Assembly: GCA_963677885.1 (NCBI GenBank)
Contig: OY782500.1
Coordinates: 3,658,001 to 3,722,000, forward strand
Length of the DNA: 64,000 bases
DNA from: UBA1351 sp963677885
GTDB taxonomy: Bacteria; Bacillota; Clostridia; Lachnospirales; Vallitaleaceae
Direction: 5' to 3'
Shown: positions 45,904 to 55,322 of the stretch, in pieces
Numbering within the stretch: the stretch's first letter is position 1
How the letters are laid out: each line of letters starts with the position of its first letter
Made by a program: the position numbers and the translations under genes
The notes under the pieces: generated by a model
Told to the model about the DNA's origin: nothing
Seen by the model: only the letters and a program-made list of their open reading frames with translations
Database searches by the model: none

Positions 45904-45971
45904 AAGGCTTAATCAAATGTGTTTTTGGGGAAATCTAATAAGTAGAAAATAACTTATTTGGTGGTGGTCAT

Positions 45972-48476
45972 TTGAAACGATTACTAGCGGGTATTCTTCT
46001 TATTTGTCTGCTGTTTACAACAGCGGCTTTTGGGGAAGACTTAGGGTTGGAAAATGAAAAGAAGAATATTCTGATAATCCATTCTTATCATCAGGACTTT
46101 TTATGGACAAGGTCTCTTCATGATGCTATTGTCGAGGAAAGTGTTCTCGAAGGTTGGAATGTATTTACTGAGCATTTGGATGCATACCGCTTAAGTCCTG
46201 AAGAAATACAAGCCAAAAAAGACCGGATACTCAATGATTACAAGGGAAAGCCTATTGATGCAATTATTGTTTCAGATAATGCAGCTTTTTCCTTTATACA
46301 AGATATTCATGATGATTACTTTGCTGAGGTACCAGTTTTTTTTGTGGGAGTCAATAATGTTGATGTAAGTGATCTTGATGGGTCCTTATATACAGGTCTT
46401 ATGCAAAACACGGATTTAGTTGCTTTTTATGATTCTTTGGACAAGATCTTGCCAAACCTTGAAACTTTATACGTGGTAGGAAGCGACTCCGGAACCGCCA
46501 ACAAAATATACCAAGAGCTTGATGAAACCAATGAAGCTTCTGGTGGACCAATCACCATCCAACCTATACTGTCTGACAATCTCGATAATCAGTTGACACA
46601 AATTTCAAGGATAAACAAAGAAACTGGGGCAATTTATGTGGCAGGTTCTTTTGATGTCATGAACCATAATGAGTATGCCTCCCTTATTGAATCCCAAGCT
46701 AAGGTCCCTACCTTTGTTGGGGTTTCCGTTGCCATTGATGGTAATGTTCTGGGTGGCTATGTGGTCGATCCCAGAGCCCATGGTTCCTATATCACATCAA
46801 CAATAAAGGCGGTTCTTCTCGGCGAATCAATAAGTGACTTTGAAATTCGGGAAGTGCCTTTGGAAAAAATTGTCTATAATTATAGAGGTCTAATCAAGTA
46901 TAAGATTGATGAAACCCTTTTGCCAAAAGATGCGGTGATTATCAATCAACCGGCGAATGATATAACCATTAGCCGAAATGCTCTTTTGACGATCTTAATA
47001 ACCTTGATAATGACCATGATTCTTCTCCTTCTTCTACTGTATATTTTGAGAAGTCGAGAAAAATATACAAAGGCCCTATTAAAGGCAAAAATGGAGCTCC
47101 AGGAAACCCATATGGAGTTGGAAGCTCATGCAGAAGAGTTGATGGCCAGTCAGGAAACCCTGGAGTATCAATATGAAGAGCTTGAACAAAATAGGGATCA
47201 GATCCAGCAACTGATTACCTTTGATTCCAATACAGGTTTTTATAATCCAAAATCTTTTCTCGATAGCATCAGAGATTTAAAGAATTTGGAAGAGCATAGC
47301 GACTTTCATGTTATTCATGTATTTATAACGAATATTGATAATGTTATCCAATATATGGACGGTGGATTGATTGATCCCCTCATTAAAACCATAGCCTATC
47401 GTATTCAGTCTATTTTTCAAGCTAACGCCTATTCCTACTGTGTGGATAGAAGCGGACATTTTTTTATACTTAGTCATGCAACAACCAAAGCGATTGAGAG
47501 AGATCTTGACACATTGACTGAACTCTTTTCCACGGCTTTTAAAACCGAGTTTTATACGGTATATCTCAATTTGAAAATCGGTGTTTCCTCCTACCCAAGC
47601 AATGCGGAATCCGGTGATGAACTGATGAAATATGCAAGGATAGCAGCTTTGTCTATATTAGATGAGCAGAACAAAAAGATGGAATATTTTCGTCAGGATA
47701 TGTTGGAAAAGGAACACAATCGTCAAAGAAAAATCGCGGCAATTGACCAGGCTATTGAAAATGGCGAATTTGATATTTTTCTTCAGCCGAAATATGATAC
47801 CAGTATATTAAAGATTGTTGGTTTTGAAGCCCTAATTCGTTGGATAAAGCCTGATGGAACCATGATTTATCCAGACCAGTTTATCAGTCTGTCTGAAAAA
47901 ACAGGACAGATCGATGAGATTACCTTTTTGGTAATCGAAAAGGCTGCAAGGCTCATTCAGGAATACAAGCTGGATCAAGCAGGTCTCCATATAGCCGTGA
48001 ATTTATCATCTGTAAACTTTAAACGTATGGATTTAGTCGATCAGATTAATGAAATTGTAGATAGGTATGGCTTGTCCCATACAGCCTTTGAATTTGAATT
48101 AACGGAGACGGGTCTGCTGGAAGATTTTGATATGACCAGTAAGATACTTCATCAATTGCAGTCGGATGGTTACACGATTGCCCTTGATGATTTTGGTACG
48201 GGATATTCATCCCTTTCATATATCAGCAAACTGCCTGTTGATAAAATTAAACTGGACAGAAGTTTTGTGATGAACCTGTCAGATAGAAAGCAAATGAAGA
48301 TTGTTATAGCGATGATACAATTAGCCCATCAGATGAATTTTGGAGTTGTTGTTGAAGGGGTTGAAGAAAAGAACCAGGTTGCTATCTTAAGTCCTTTCAG
48401 ACCTGAGGAATACCAAGGCTACTACTTCTCCAAACCCTTACCGGCCAAAGATGCTATTGAACTTTATTTTTCGTAG
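45972..48476 (+). CDS. Membrane sensor c-di-GMP phosphodiesterase with degenerate GGDEF and intact EAL domains
   Basis: Protein of 834 residues. Signal peptide (about 1-22), an extracytoplasmic ABC-substrate-binding-like sensor (about 32-325, NILIIHSYHQDFLWTRSL), one membrane segment (about 335-360), a coiled coil (about 365-420), a GGDEF-like domain whose active site reads RSGHFFIL instead of GGDEF, and an EAL domain with E619 in EALIRW, NLSSVNF, ELTETG, DDFGTGYSS, KLDRSF, EGVE and QGYYFSKPL. It should hydrolyse c-di-GMP but not make it. The start is TTG with GGTGGTGG upstream. The 3' end overlaps the convergent VOC gene. Confidence 0.9.
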   Translation: MKRLLAGILLICLLFTTAAFGEDLGLENEKKNILIIHSYHQDFLWTRSLHDAIVEESVLEGWNVFTEHLDAYRLSPEEIQAKKDRILNDYKGKPIDAIIVSDNAAFSFIQDIHDDYFAEVPVFFVGVNNVDVSDLDGSLYTGLMQNTDLVAFYDSLDKILPNLETLYVVGSDSGTANKIYQELDETNEASGGPITIQPILSDNLDNQLTQISRINKETGAIYVAGSFDVMNHNEYASLIESQAKVPTFVGVSVAIDGNVLGGYVVDPRAHGSYITSTIKAVLLGESISDFEIREVPLEKIVYNYRGLIKYKIDETLLPKDAVIINQPANDITISRNALLTILITLIMTMILLLLLLYILRSREKYTKALLKAKMELQETHMELEAHAEELMASQETLEYQYEELEQNRDQIQQLITFDSNTGFYNPKSFLDSIRDLKNLEEHSDFHVIHVFITNIDNVIQYMDGGLIDPLIKTIAYRIQSIFQANAYSYCVDRSGHFFILSHATTKAIERDLDTLTELFSTAFKTEFYTVYLNLKIGVSSYPSNAESGDELMKYARIAALSILDEQNKKMEYFRQDMLEKEHNRQRKIAAIDQAIENGEFDIFLQPKYDTSILKIVGFEALIRWIKPDGTMIYPDQFISLSEKTGQIDEITFLVIEKAARLIQEYKLDQAGLHIAVNLSSVNFKRMDLVDQINEIVDRYGLSHTAFEFELTETGLLEDFDMTSKILHQLQSDGYTIALDDFGTGYSSLSYISKLPVDKIKLDRSFVMNLSDRKQMKIVIAMIQLAHQMNFGVVVEGVEEKNQVAILSPFRPEEYQGYYFSKPLPAKDAIELYFS

Positions 48477-48904
48477 TTTTTGGCATCTTCAATGAGGTCT
48501 TTGTCCCAGCTTGTCTTTTCCAGTGGCGCGTTAAATTCGATGAGATTACCTTCGGTGTCTCGTATATGCAGGGTTATACATCCCCAGCCAGGTCTTGGAG
48601 TAGGTTCCTTAAGTATAGGAACCTTTTTTTCTTGTAAATCTTTATAGATAGGATCCAGGTCAAGTACTGAGAAGATAAGGACACTATTATCTTTGGCTCT
48701 GCGCAAGCCTACCGGTGATTGGTCAATGGATTCGTCCATTAGCCCAGCCTTAAAAATCGACAGGCTTGTATTTGGGCTGACCTCAAAAGATGCATAAGCA
48801 TCACCAGGCTTACCCCAAACAATATCAAAACCTAGAGTATTGTGATAAAAATTAAATGCCTTATCAAAATCCTCAACCAATAAACGTATACCTTCAAACT
48901 TCAT
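48464..48904 (-). CDS. VOC-family (glyoxalase-like) protein
   Basis: Soluble protein of 146 residues with the paired beta-alpha-beta-beta-beta fold pattern: FEGIRLLVEDFDKAFNFYHNTLGFD at the start and LHIRDTEGNLIEFNAPL near the end, where the Glu is the usual metal-ligand position. Substrate is unknown; members include glyoxalases, dioxygenases and antibiotic-resistance proteins. AAGGAGGAGAA precedes the ATG. It converges on, and overlaps by 13 bases, the EAL gene. Confidence 0.85.
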   Translation of the reverse strand: MKFEGIRLLVEDFDKAFNFYHNTLGFDIVWGKPGDAYASFEVSPNTSLSIFKAGLMDESIDQSPVGLRRAKDNSVLIFSVLDLDPIYKDLQEKKVPILKEPTPRPGWGCITLHIRDTEGNLIEFNAPLEKTSWDKDLIEDAKNYEK

Positions 48905-49070
48905 ATATTCTCCTCCTTAAGATGTTCTTTAAATATATTCTTCTAATATATTCTAGTATAAATTAATAAATGATGAAGTCAAAAATATTTTTCTATTTAT
49001 GGGAACATTTCTCCACAAGCATTCGTCTTAGCATAGACAAATTAATTCAATGAACTTAAAGGAGTACACA

Positions 49071-49727
49071 ATGAAAAAAATAATTACCCTAATGATGATG
49101 CTTTTATTAACCCTGTCCCTAGCTGCTTGTGGCAATCCAAGCTCTGAAGACGTATATGAGGATGGAAGCAGTGTGGAAGACGTGGATACTGATGATGCAG
49201 TAGATACAGAAGAAGAAACAGATGTTGAGGAAGAAACTGACCTTGAAGAAAATGTAGAAGTTGAAGAAGAAACTGACCTTGAAGAAGAAACTGAAGTTGA
49301 GCAGGATGCAGACCTTGAAGAAGAAAGGGATAGCGATGATGATCAAACTTTAAGTCTTGAAGCAATCATCGAAAAGACTTATGCGGCGACTGGTCTTGAA
49401 TTTCCTATGTTTATGAATCAACCCTTAACGAAAGAAAATCAAGTCTATATGCTTGGAACGGATACTTTTGACTTTGTTGAAGGAGTGGCATCTGAACCAA
49501 TGATGAGTGCCCAAGCCCATTCTTTTGTCCTTTTCACCGTAGCAGAAGATGCAGATATAGAAGGCATCAAAGAGGCTGTAAAAGCTAATGTTGACGGTAG
49601 AAAATGGATTTGTGTTGGCGTCGAACCTGAGAATATCATTGTTGACAGTATTGGTCAGATGATTATTCTTATTATGGATCACGAATCACAAGCGATTCAT
49701 GAAGCCTTGTTACAAGTGATGCAGTAA
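49071..49727 (+). CDS. Lipoprotein with acidic repeat region and DUF4358-like C-terminal domain
   Basis: Exported lipoprotein of 218 residues: signal peptide and lipobox LSLAAC (Cys about residue 19), a very acidic spacer (about 25-85) of near-repeats such as VEEETDLEEE, partly a 36-base DNA repeat, then a compact domain (LEFPMFMNQPLTKENQVYML to the end) that resembles the small DUF4358 lipoproteins of Clostridia. AAAGGAG supports the ATG at 49071 over that at 49050. It ends one base before the MBOAT gene, so it belongs to the acyltransferase operon. Confidence 0.8.
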   Translation: MKKIITLMMMLLLTLSLAACGNPSSEDVYEDGSSVEDVDTDDAVDTEEETDVEEETDLEENVEVEEETDLEEETEVEQDADLEEERDSDDDQTLSLEAIIEKTYAATGLEFPMFMNQPLTKENQVYMLGTDTFDFVEGVASEPMMSAQAHSFVLFTVAEDADIEGIKEAVKANVDGRKWICVGVEPENIIVDSIGQMIILIMDHESQAIHEALLQVMQ

Positions 49728-49728
49728 G

Positions 49729-51129
49729 ATGGTTTTTTCCAGTATTACCTTTTTATACTATTTTTTGCCAATAGTTTTATTGGCCTACTATATAACACCA
49801 GATAGATATAAGAACATAACTTTACTTGCCGGCAGCTATATTTTCTATGCTGCCGGTGAACCTAAATATGTGGTCTTACTGCTTATTTCAACCCTTATTG
49901 ATTATGTTCATGCTAGAGTTATCGGAAGATATCCCTCTTCAGGGAAGGCGAAGGCGGCGCTGATTTCCTCCATTGTCATGAACCTGTCCATGCTTCTCTT
50001 CTTTAAATACGCTGATTTTATGATTGATATTTTTAATGGGGTGTCAGGTAGAGAAATAACCCCCCTTGGATCGAGTCTTCCTATTGGCATTAGTTTTTTT
50101 ACCTTTCAAACGATGTCTTATACGATAGATGTCTATCGGGGACAAGCCAAAGTCCAGAAAAATCCACTTGATCTGGCTGCATATGTAGCCCTTTTCCCCC
50201 AGCTTATTGCTGGGCCCATCGTCAGATATAAGACCATTGCAAAAGAGATAGAGACAAGAGCACATTCCATGGACCTGTTTGGTAGTGGAGTCATACGATT
50301 TATCCTTGGACTTGCTAAGAAAGTCTTTATAGCCAACTCCCTAGGGCAATTGGCTGTGGTGGCAAAAACTGCCAATCAACCCTCCGTCCTCTTGTATTGG
50401 TTAGGGGCCTTGGCTTTTGCCCTGCAGATTTACTATGATTTCTCAGGATACAGTGATATGGCCATTGGGTTAGGCCGGATGTTTGGTTTTCATTTCCAGG
50501 AAAATTTCAATTATCCTTATATTTCAAAAAGCATATCTGAATTTTGGACAAGATGGCATATGAGCCTGGGTCAGTGGTTTAGAGATTATGTATATATTCC
50601 TCTTGGAGGTAATCGAAGGGGTATGGTTAGACAGGTCAAGAATATTGCCATAGTATGGTTGTTGACAGGCTTATGGCATGGGGCCTCATGGAATTTTGTT
50701 CTTTGGGGAGCTTTCCTTGGTTTCTTTATCATTATAGAGAAGCTTATACTTAGTCAGTGGCTTACCAGACTACCCAAATTTATAGCCCATCTTTATGTTT
50801 TGCTTGTGGTTCTCGTCAGTTTTGTTATGTTTAATAATGAGAATTTAGCTGGGATGAAAGTCTATTTTTCGGGTATGTTTGGTGGCGACAATCTTGGATT
50901 CATTAATGCAACAAGCCTTTATCAATTATCTTCCTATAGTATAACTTTAATAGTTGCTCTTATTGGGGCGACACCGATCCCTAAAATTCTAATAGGTAAA
51001 TGGGCGAAGATCATGAATCCAGGTCAGGGTAAGCTTCTTGCCTCCTTTTCTCTTGTAACTATATTTTTGGTCATAACAGGATACTTAGTGGATGATTCCT
51101 TTAATCCCTTTTTGTATTTTAGGTTTTAA
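49729..51129 (+). CDS. MBOAT-family O-acyltransferase (AlgI/DltB-like)
   Basis: Polytopic membrane enzyme of 466 residues with about ten membrane segments, which moves an acyl (usually acetyl) group across the membrane onto an extracellular polymer. The AlgI-type motifs YYDFSGYSDMAIGLGRMFGF, FWTRWHMSLGQWFRDYVYIP and the catalytic His in GLWHGASWNFVLWG are present. The partner DHHW protein follows after 2 bases and the lipoprotein precedes by 1 base. The polymer is unknown; no polysaccharide synthase is nearby. Confidence 0.92.
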   Translation: MVFSSITFLYYFLPIVLLAYYITPDRYKNITLLAGSYIFYAAGEPKYVVLLLISTLIDYVHARVIGRYPSSGKAKAALISSIVMNLSMLLFFKYADFMIDIFNGVSGREITPLGSSLPIGISFFTFQTMSYTIDVYRGQAKVQKNPLDLAAYVALFPQLIAGPIVRYKTIAKEIETRAHSMDLFGSGVIRFILGLAKKVFIANSLGQLAVVAKTANQPSVLLYWLGALAFALQIYYDFSGYSDMAIGLGRMFGFHFQENFNYPYISKSISEFWTRWHMSLGQWFRDYVYIPLGGNRRGMVRQVKNIAIVWLLTGLWHGASWNFVLWGAFLGFFIIIEKLILSQWLTRLPKFIAHLYVLLVVLVSFVMFNNENLAGMKVYFSGMFGGDNLGFINATSLYQLSSYSITLIVALIGATPIPKILIGKWAKIMNPGQGKLLASFSLVTIFLVITGYLVDDSFNPFLYFRF

Positions 51130-51131
51130 CG

Positions 51132-52205
51132 ATGAATAAATTGATTGGAAAAATATTTATTATTGTCTTATTGGCAGGTTTTATGCTTCAGGTTCTTATG
51201 GCTGATGAAATAGTATCCTATAGTGAGAGACGAACCCTTCAGGCTTTTCCGGAATTGTCACTGGAAAGCATAATGAGTGGTGAATTCATGGAAGATTTTG
51301 AATCCTATGGGCTGGATCAGTTTGCTTTTCGGGATTTTTTCAGAGGAATGAAATCCATGAGTGAATTATATGTATTTGGGAAAAAAGATGTCAATGGGAT
51401 TTATGTCTATAATGGGCATTTGATCAAGAAAACACAAGCCTTTGACCCAAATAGTTTAACCTATTTTTCAGATTATATTAGGGATATGACAGCTAGATTT
51501 GGTAAGGATGCCAGTATCTATGTCTCTATGGTTCCTGATAAAAATTACTTCACAGACAGACAAACTTTAAACTATGAGGTTATGGAGAAGACTCTGGATT
51601 CCTTGGAATCAATGACCTATATTCCTATGATGGATTTGCTACGCCTGGAGGACTATTTTAAGACGGATACCCATTGGAAACAGGATAAGCTTTTACCGGT
51701 AGTCAATAGGATATATGACTATATGAATAGTGACTGGCAGGCGACTGGTGATACCTTCATCCAAAAGGATTTTGATGCTTTTAAAGGTGTTTATGCAGGT
51801 CAATCAGGCCTATACGTAAAAGAGGAAACCCTGTCCTTTTTAACCAATGATACGATAGATGCTTTAAAGGTTGAAAATTATCGGTTTGAAGACAGGGAGT
51901 CCTCTGTTTATGAATATGAGTTTCTTGTGGGAAAAGATGCATATGAGGTTTTTCTGGGTGGAGCAAGTCCCTTGGTGGTTATAGAAAATCCTAAAGCACA
52001 TTCTCCCAAAGAACTGATTGTTTTTAGGGATTCTTTTGGCTCATCCCTCATCCCTCTCATGGTGGACAAATATGCAAAAATCACCCTTGTGGATACCAGA
52101 TATATTCACTCGTCTATCCTGGGTCAGTATATGGAGTTTGCAGATCAGGATGTCCTATTCCTCTATAATAGTGAGGTTATCAACCAAGCCTATATGCTAA
52201 AATAA
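51132..52205 (+). CDS. DHHW/AlgJ-like extracytoplasmic acyltransferase partner
   Basis: Membrane-anchored protein of 357 residues with an N-terminal segment (about 5-23) and an SGNH-like extracellular domain. The family's DHHW signature appears as TDTHWKQ near residue 178, and a conserved FRDSFGSSLIPLM motif (catalytic-Ser block) occurs near residue 300. Such proteins accept the acyl group handed over by an MBOAT partner and place it on a glycan. It directly follows the MBOAT gene. Confidence 0.87.
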   Translation: MNKLIGKIFIIVLLAGFMLQVLMADEIVSYSERRTLQAFPELSLESIMSGEFMEDFESYGLDQFAFRDFFRGMKSMSELYVFGKKDVNGIYVYNGHLIKKTQAFDPNSLTYFSDYIRDMTARFGKDASIYVSMVPDKNYFTDRQTLNYEVMEKTLDSLESMTYIPMMDLLRLEDYFKTDTHWKQDKLLPVVNRIYDYMNSDWQATGDTFIQKDFDAFKGVYAGQSGLYVKEETLSFLTNDTIDALKVENYRFEDRESSVYEYEFLVGKDAYEVFLGGASPLVVIENPKAHSPKELIVFRDSFGSSLIPLMVDKYAKITLVDTRYIHSSILGQYMEFADQDVLFLYNSEVINQAYMLK

Positions 52206-52265
52206 TATTTTTGTGTATAATAAGTAAGCATGATTAATCACAGATAGATAAGGACTGGTGACTAT

Positions 52266-52883
52266 ATGAGTCAAAATAGGGACATAAGCAGCAATGCATT
52301 ATATGAGTACGAAGATTTTACAGATGGAGACTTTCGTTTTCTTGAAATAGAAAAATCCAGGTTTATTGGTTGTGGATTTAAAAACGTAAATTTGGAAGAA
52401 GCCCTGCTTAAAGGGTGTCACTTTGTGGACTGTAACTTTCAAGGGGCAAAACTGAACATGGGCAGCTTTAAGTATTGCGGTTTTCTGAATACTAATTTTA
52501 GGTTTGCTGACCTTTTTGGCTGTGAGTTTGTAGACTGTAAAATGACAGGTTCCATCTTTGCCGAGACCAATATGTTGGGAGTTACCTTAAAAGGCGGTGA
52601 TTGGTCTTATACCAATCTTAAATTCATAAGTTTAAAAGGCCAGGACCTCAGTGATATTAATTTTAGTATGAGCGATTTAACCGGAAGTGATTTTCGGAAA
52701 ACGATCCTGTCCAGAGCCAAGTTCACCGGCTGTCAGTTGTCAGGAATTAAGCTCAAGGACAGTGACCTAAGAGGGGCTGATTTTTCGGGTGTAAATATGG
52801 CAGAACTGGATTTGCGTGATGCTGTTTTGGATGTGGCCTTGTGTATACAGTTGGCTGCTTCCTTTGGAGCCAAGGTGGAATAA
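52266..52883 (+). CDS. Pentapeptide-repeat protein
   Basis: Soluble protein of 205 residues made mostly of A(D/N)LXX-type repeats (for example ADLFGCEFVDCKM, SDLTGSDFRKT, SDLRGADFSGVNMAELDL), which form a right-handed beta-helix. Some members protect DNA gyrase (Qnr/MfpA-like), others have no known role; nothing here specifies the target. It begins 60 bases after the DHHW gene, with a possible -10 TATAAT at about 52216-52222. Confidence 0.85.
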   Translation: MSQNRDISSNALYEYEDFTDGDFRFLEIEKSRFIGCGFKNVNLEEALLKGCHFVDCNFQGAKLNMGSFKYCGFLNTNFRFADLFGCEFVDCKMTGSIFAETNMLGVTLKGGDWSYTNLKFISLKGQDLSDINFSMSDLTGSDFRKTILSRAKFTGCQLSGIKLKDSDLRGADFSGVNMAELDLRDAVLDVALCIQLAASFGAKVE

Positions 52884-52984
52884 GTCCCATATAAACCTCT
52901 CATATCAAGTTGAAATGGTAGTATAGGTATTTAGTCTTGAAAGGGCTTGAATAAGAAAGAATATTATCTAAGTGAAAATGGTTA

Positions 52985-53043
52985 TGATATAATAAAGAAA
53001 GCAGAGTGGATTGGCATAATTCCTCTGCTTTTTGTGTTTATAG
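52985..53043 (+). promoter_or_regulatory. Extended -10 promoter and terminator-like hairpin ahead of katG
   Basis: TGA-TATAAT (52985-52993) is followed at once by AAAGCAGAG (52998-53006) / CTCTGCTTT (53033-53041) and a T-run, forming a terminator-like hairpin between promoter and katG. It may be the terminator of the pentapeptide gene, or a leader attenuator of katG. No PerR box was recognised. Confidence 0.5.
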
Positions 53044-53091
53044 CTTTAATTTTAATGAACAAACCTGATTTTCTATTGAAAGGAGAGTAAT

Positions 53092-55275
53092 ATGAGTGGT
53101 GGAAAATGCCCTGTTACCGGAGCAAGTGCCGGTGGTAAAATGGGTGGAACAACCAATAAGGATTGGTGGCCCAACCAGCTTAACTTAAAGATACTTGAAC
53201 AGAATACTTCAAAAGTTAACCCTATGGATGAAGACTTTAATTATGCAAAAGCATTTAAGTCTCTTGATTATGACCAGCTTAAGAAGGACCTATATGCACT
53301 TATGACTGATTCTAAGGAGTGGTGGCCGGCCGATTATGGTCATTATGGTGGCCTGTTTATCCGTATGGCCTGGCACAGTGCAGGAACTTACAGGGTTCAG
53401 GACGGAAGAGGTGGTGCAGGAACAGGTACCCAGAGGTTTGCCCCCCTCAACTCTTGGCCGGACAATGTGAATTTAGATAAAGCAAGACGGCTTTTATGGC
53501 CGATTAAGAAAAAATATGGTAAACAAATATCCTGGGCGGACTTAATGATTCTGACCGGCAACTGTGCTCTGGAGTCTATGGGATTTAAAACCTTTGGCTT
53601 TGCAGGAGGACGTGAAGATATTTGGGAACCTGAGGAAGATATATATTGGGGTCAGGAAACAGAGTGGCTGGGTGATAAGCGCTACAGCGGCGAAAGGGAT
53701 CTTGATAATCCTTTGGCAGCTGTTCAGATGGGACTGATCTATGTTAATCCGGAAGGACCTAACGGAGTTCCGGATGCAGTTGCTTCAGGCCGTGATGTCA
53801 GAGAGACATTTGCCAGGATGGCCATGAATGATGAAGAAACGGTTGCCCTTGTTGCTGGCGGCCATACTTTTGGTAAGTGTCATGGAGCCGGTGATCCAGC
53901 CCATGTTGGCCCGGAACCGGAAGCAGCTGATATCCATGAGATGGGTCTTGGCTGGTCAAACAGCATGGGAAGTGGAAAAGGCGATGATACCATTTCCAGT
54001 GGTATTGAAGGTCCTTGGAACTCTACTCCAACCAAATGGGATATGGGGTATTTTGAAACCCTGTTCGGTTATGACTGGAACCTGGTCAAAAGCCCAGCAG
54101 GCGCATGGCAGTGGGTGCCCCAAGACCCTGAAGCTCATAATATTCCAACAGCACAAGGCAGTGGAAAGCAGCCGCCTATTATGACAACTGCAGATATGTC
54201 ACTGCGGATGGACCCTGTCTATAAGCCAATTTCTCTTAGGTATAGGGAGAATCCGGAAGAATTTGCCGATGCTTTTGCCAGAGCCTGGTTTAAGTTGACC
54301 CACCGTGATATGGGACCAAAGTCCAGATATTTGGGCCCGGAAGTTCCTGAGGAAGACTTGATATGGCAGGATCCTATTCCGCCTGTAGACTATGAACTGG
54401 TTGATGGCCAAGATGTGAAGAAACTTAAACAGACTCTTCTGTCATCAGGTCTTTCCATAAGTGATTTGGTGAAAACAGCATGGGCAGCTGCTTCTACATT
54501 TAGAGGTTCTGATAACCGAGGAGGAGCCAATGGTGCCAGGATTATGCTGGAACCACAAAAGAACTGGACAGTTAATGAACCTGAGGAATTAGAAAGGGTT
54601 CTGGACATTCTAGAAGGCGTAAGACAGGCCTTTAATGCCTCCCAGCCCGGTGATAAAAAAATCTCCATGGCCGACTTGATTGTTCTTGGTGGTTGTGCCG
54701 GTGTTGAGCAGGCGGCTAAAGCAGCAGGTGTCGATGTGGAAGTTCCATTTGTACCTGGTAGAAATGATGCAAGACAGGACCAGACGGACAGTTTGGGATT
54801 TAGTGTCTTGGAGCCAAAAGCAGACGGTTTTAGGAACTACCATCCTGAATCTATGGCATCCTGTGCTGAGGCGCTTCTCATTGATAAGGCTCAGCTTTTA
54901 ACCTTGACTATCCCTGAAATGACTGTTTTAGTTGGTGGTCTTCGAGTCCTTAATGCCAACTATGGTCAGTCACCTTTTGGTGTCTTTACCGATAATCCAG
55001 AGGTTCTGTCCAATGACTTCTTTGTCCATATTCTTGATATGGGAACCCTCTGGAGGCCTTTGGAACAGAATCCAGGTGTTTATGAAGGTGTAGATAGAGC
55101 CAGTGGTAAGCGAAAATGGATGGGAACAAGGGTAGACCTTGTCTTCGGTTCAAATTCCATTTTAAGAGCCCAGGCTGAGGTTTATGGTTCAGATGATGCC
55201 AAGGCTAAATTTGTTCATGATTTTATTGGTGCTTGGAATAAGGTTATGAATGCTGATCGGTTTGACCTGAAATAA
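53092..55275 (+). CDS. katG: Catalase-peroxidase KatG
   Basis: Heme enzyme that removes hydrogen peroxide, 727 residues, full length with the two tandem peroxidase domains. Distal Arg91, Trp94 and His95 lie in IRMAWHSAGTYR; the adduct partners Tyr217 (GLIYVNPEGPNG) and Met243 (FARMAMND) are present, and the proximal His258 lies in GGHTFGKCHGAG. All residues for catalase activity are thus intact. Presence in a probably anaerobic organism suggests transfer and oxygen defence. It is a single gene with AAGGAGAG before the ATG and a terminator after it. Confidence 0.97.
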   Translation: MSGGKCPVTGASAGGKMGGTTNKDWWPNQLNLKILEQNTSKVNPMDEDFNYAKAFKSLDYDQLKKDLYALMTDSKEWWPADYGHYGGLFIRMAWHSAGTYRVQDGRGGAGTGTQRFAPLNSWPDNVNLDKARRLLWPIKKKYGKQISWADLMILTGNCALESMGFKTFGFAGGREDIWEPEEDIYWGQETEWLGDKRYSGERDLDNPLAAVQMGLIYVNPEGPNGVPDAVASGRDVRETFARMAMNDEETVALVAGGHTFGKCHGAGDPAHVGPEPEAADIHEMGLGWSNSMGSGKGDDTISSGIEGPWNSTPTKWDMGYFETLFGYDWNLVKSPAGAWQWVPQDPEAHNIPTAQGSGKQPPIMTTADMSLRMDPVYKPISLRYRENPEEFADAFARAWFKLTHRDMGPKSRYLGPEVPEEDLIWQDPIPPVDYELVDGQDVKKLKQTLLSSGLSISDLVKTAWAAASTFRGSDNRGGANGARIMLEPQKNWTVNEPEELERVLDILEGVRQAFNASQPGDKKISMADLIVLGGCAGVEQAAKAAGVDVEVPFVPGRNDARQDQTDSLGFSVLEPKADGFRNYHPESMASCAEALLIDKAQLLTLTIPEMTVLVGGLRVLNANYGQSPFGVFTDNPEVLSNDFFVHILDMGTLWRPLEQNPGVYEGVDRASGKRKWMGTRVDLVFGSNSILRAQAEVYGSDDAKAKFVHDFIGAWNKVMNADRFDLK

Positions 55276-55289
55276 CAGGATAATATAAG

Positions 55290-55320
55290 CGCTGGGTCTA
55301 ACCTTGACCTAGCGTTTTTT
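55290..55320 (+). terminator. Rho-independent terminator after katG
   Basis: CGCTGGGTC-TAACCTT-GACCTAGCG (one G-T pair) is followed by TTTTTT. Confidence 0.88.
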
Positions 55321-55322
55321 GC

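Noticed and set aside
49119..49365. Minus-strand open frames over the acidic lipoprotein
   Set aside because: Leu/Phe-rich antisense shadows of GAA/GAG repeats.
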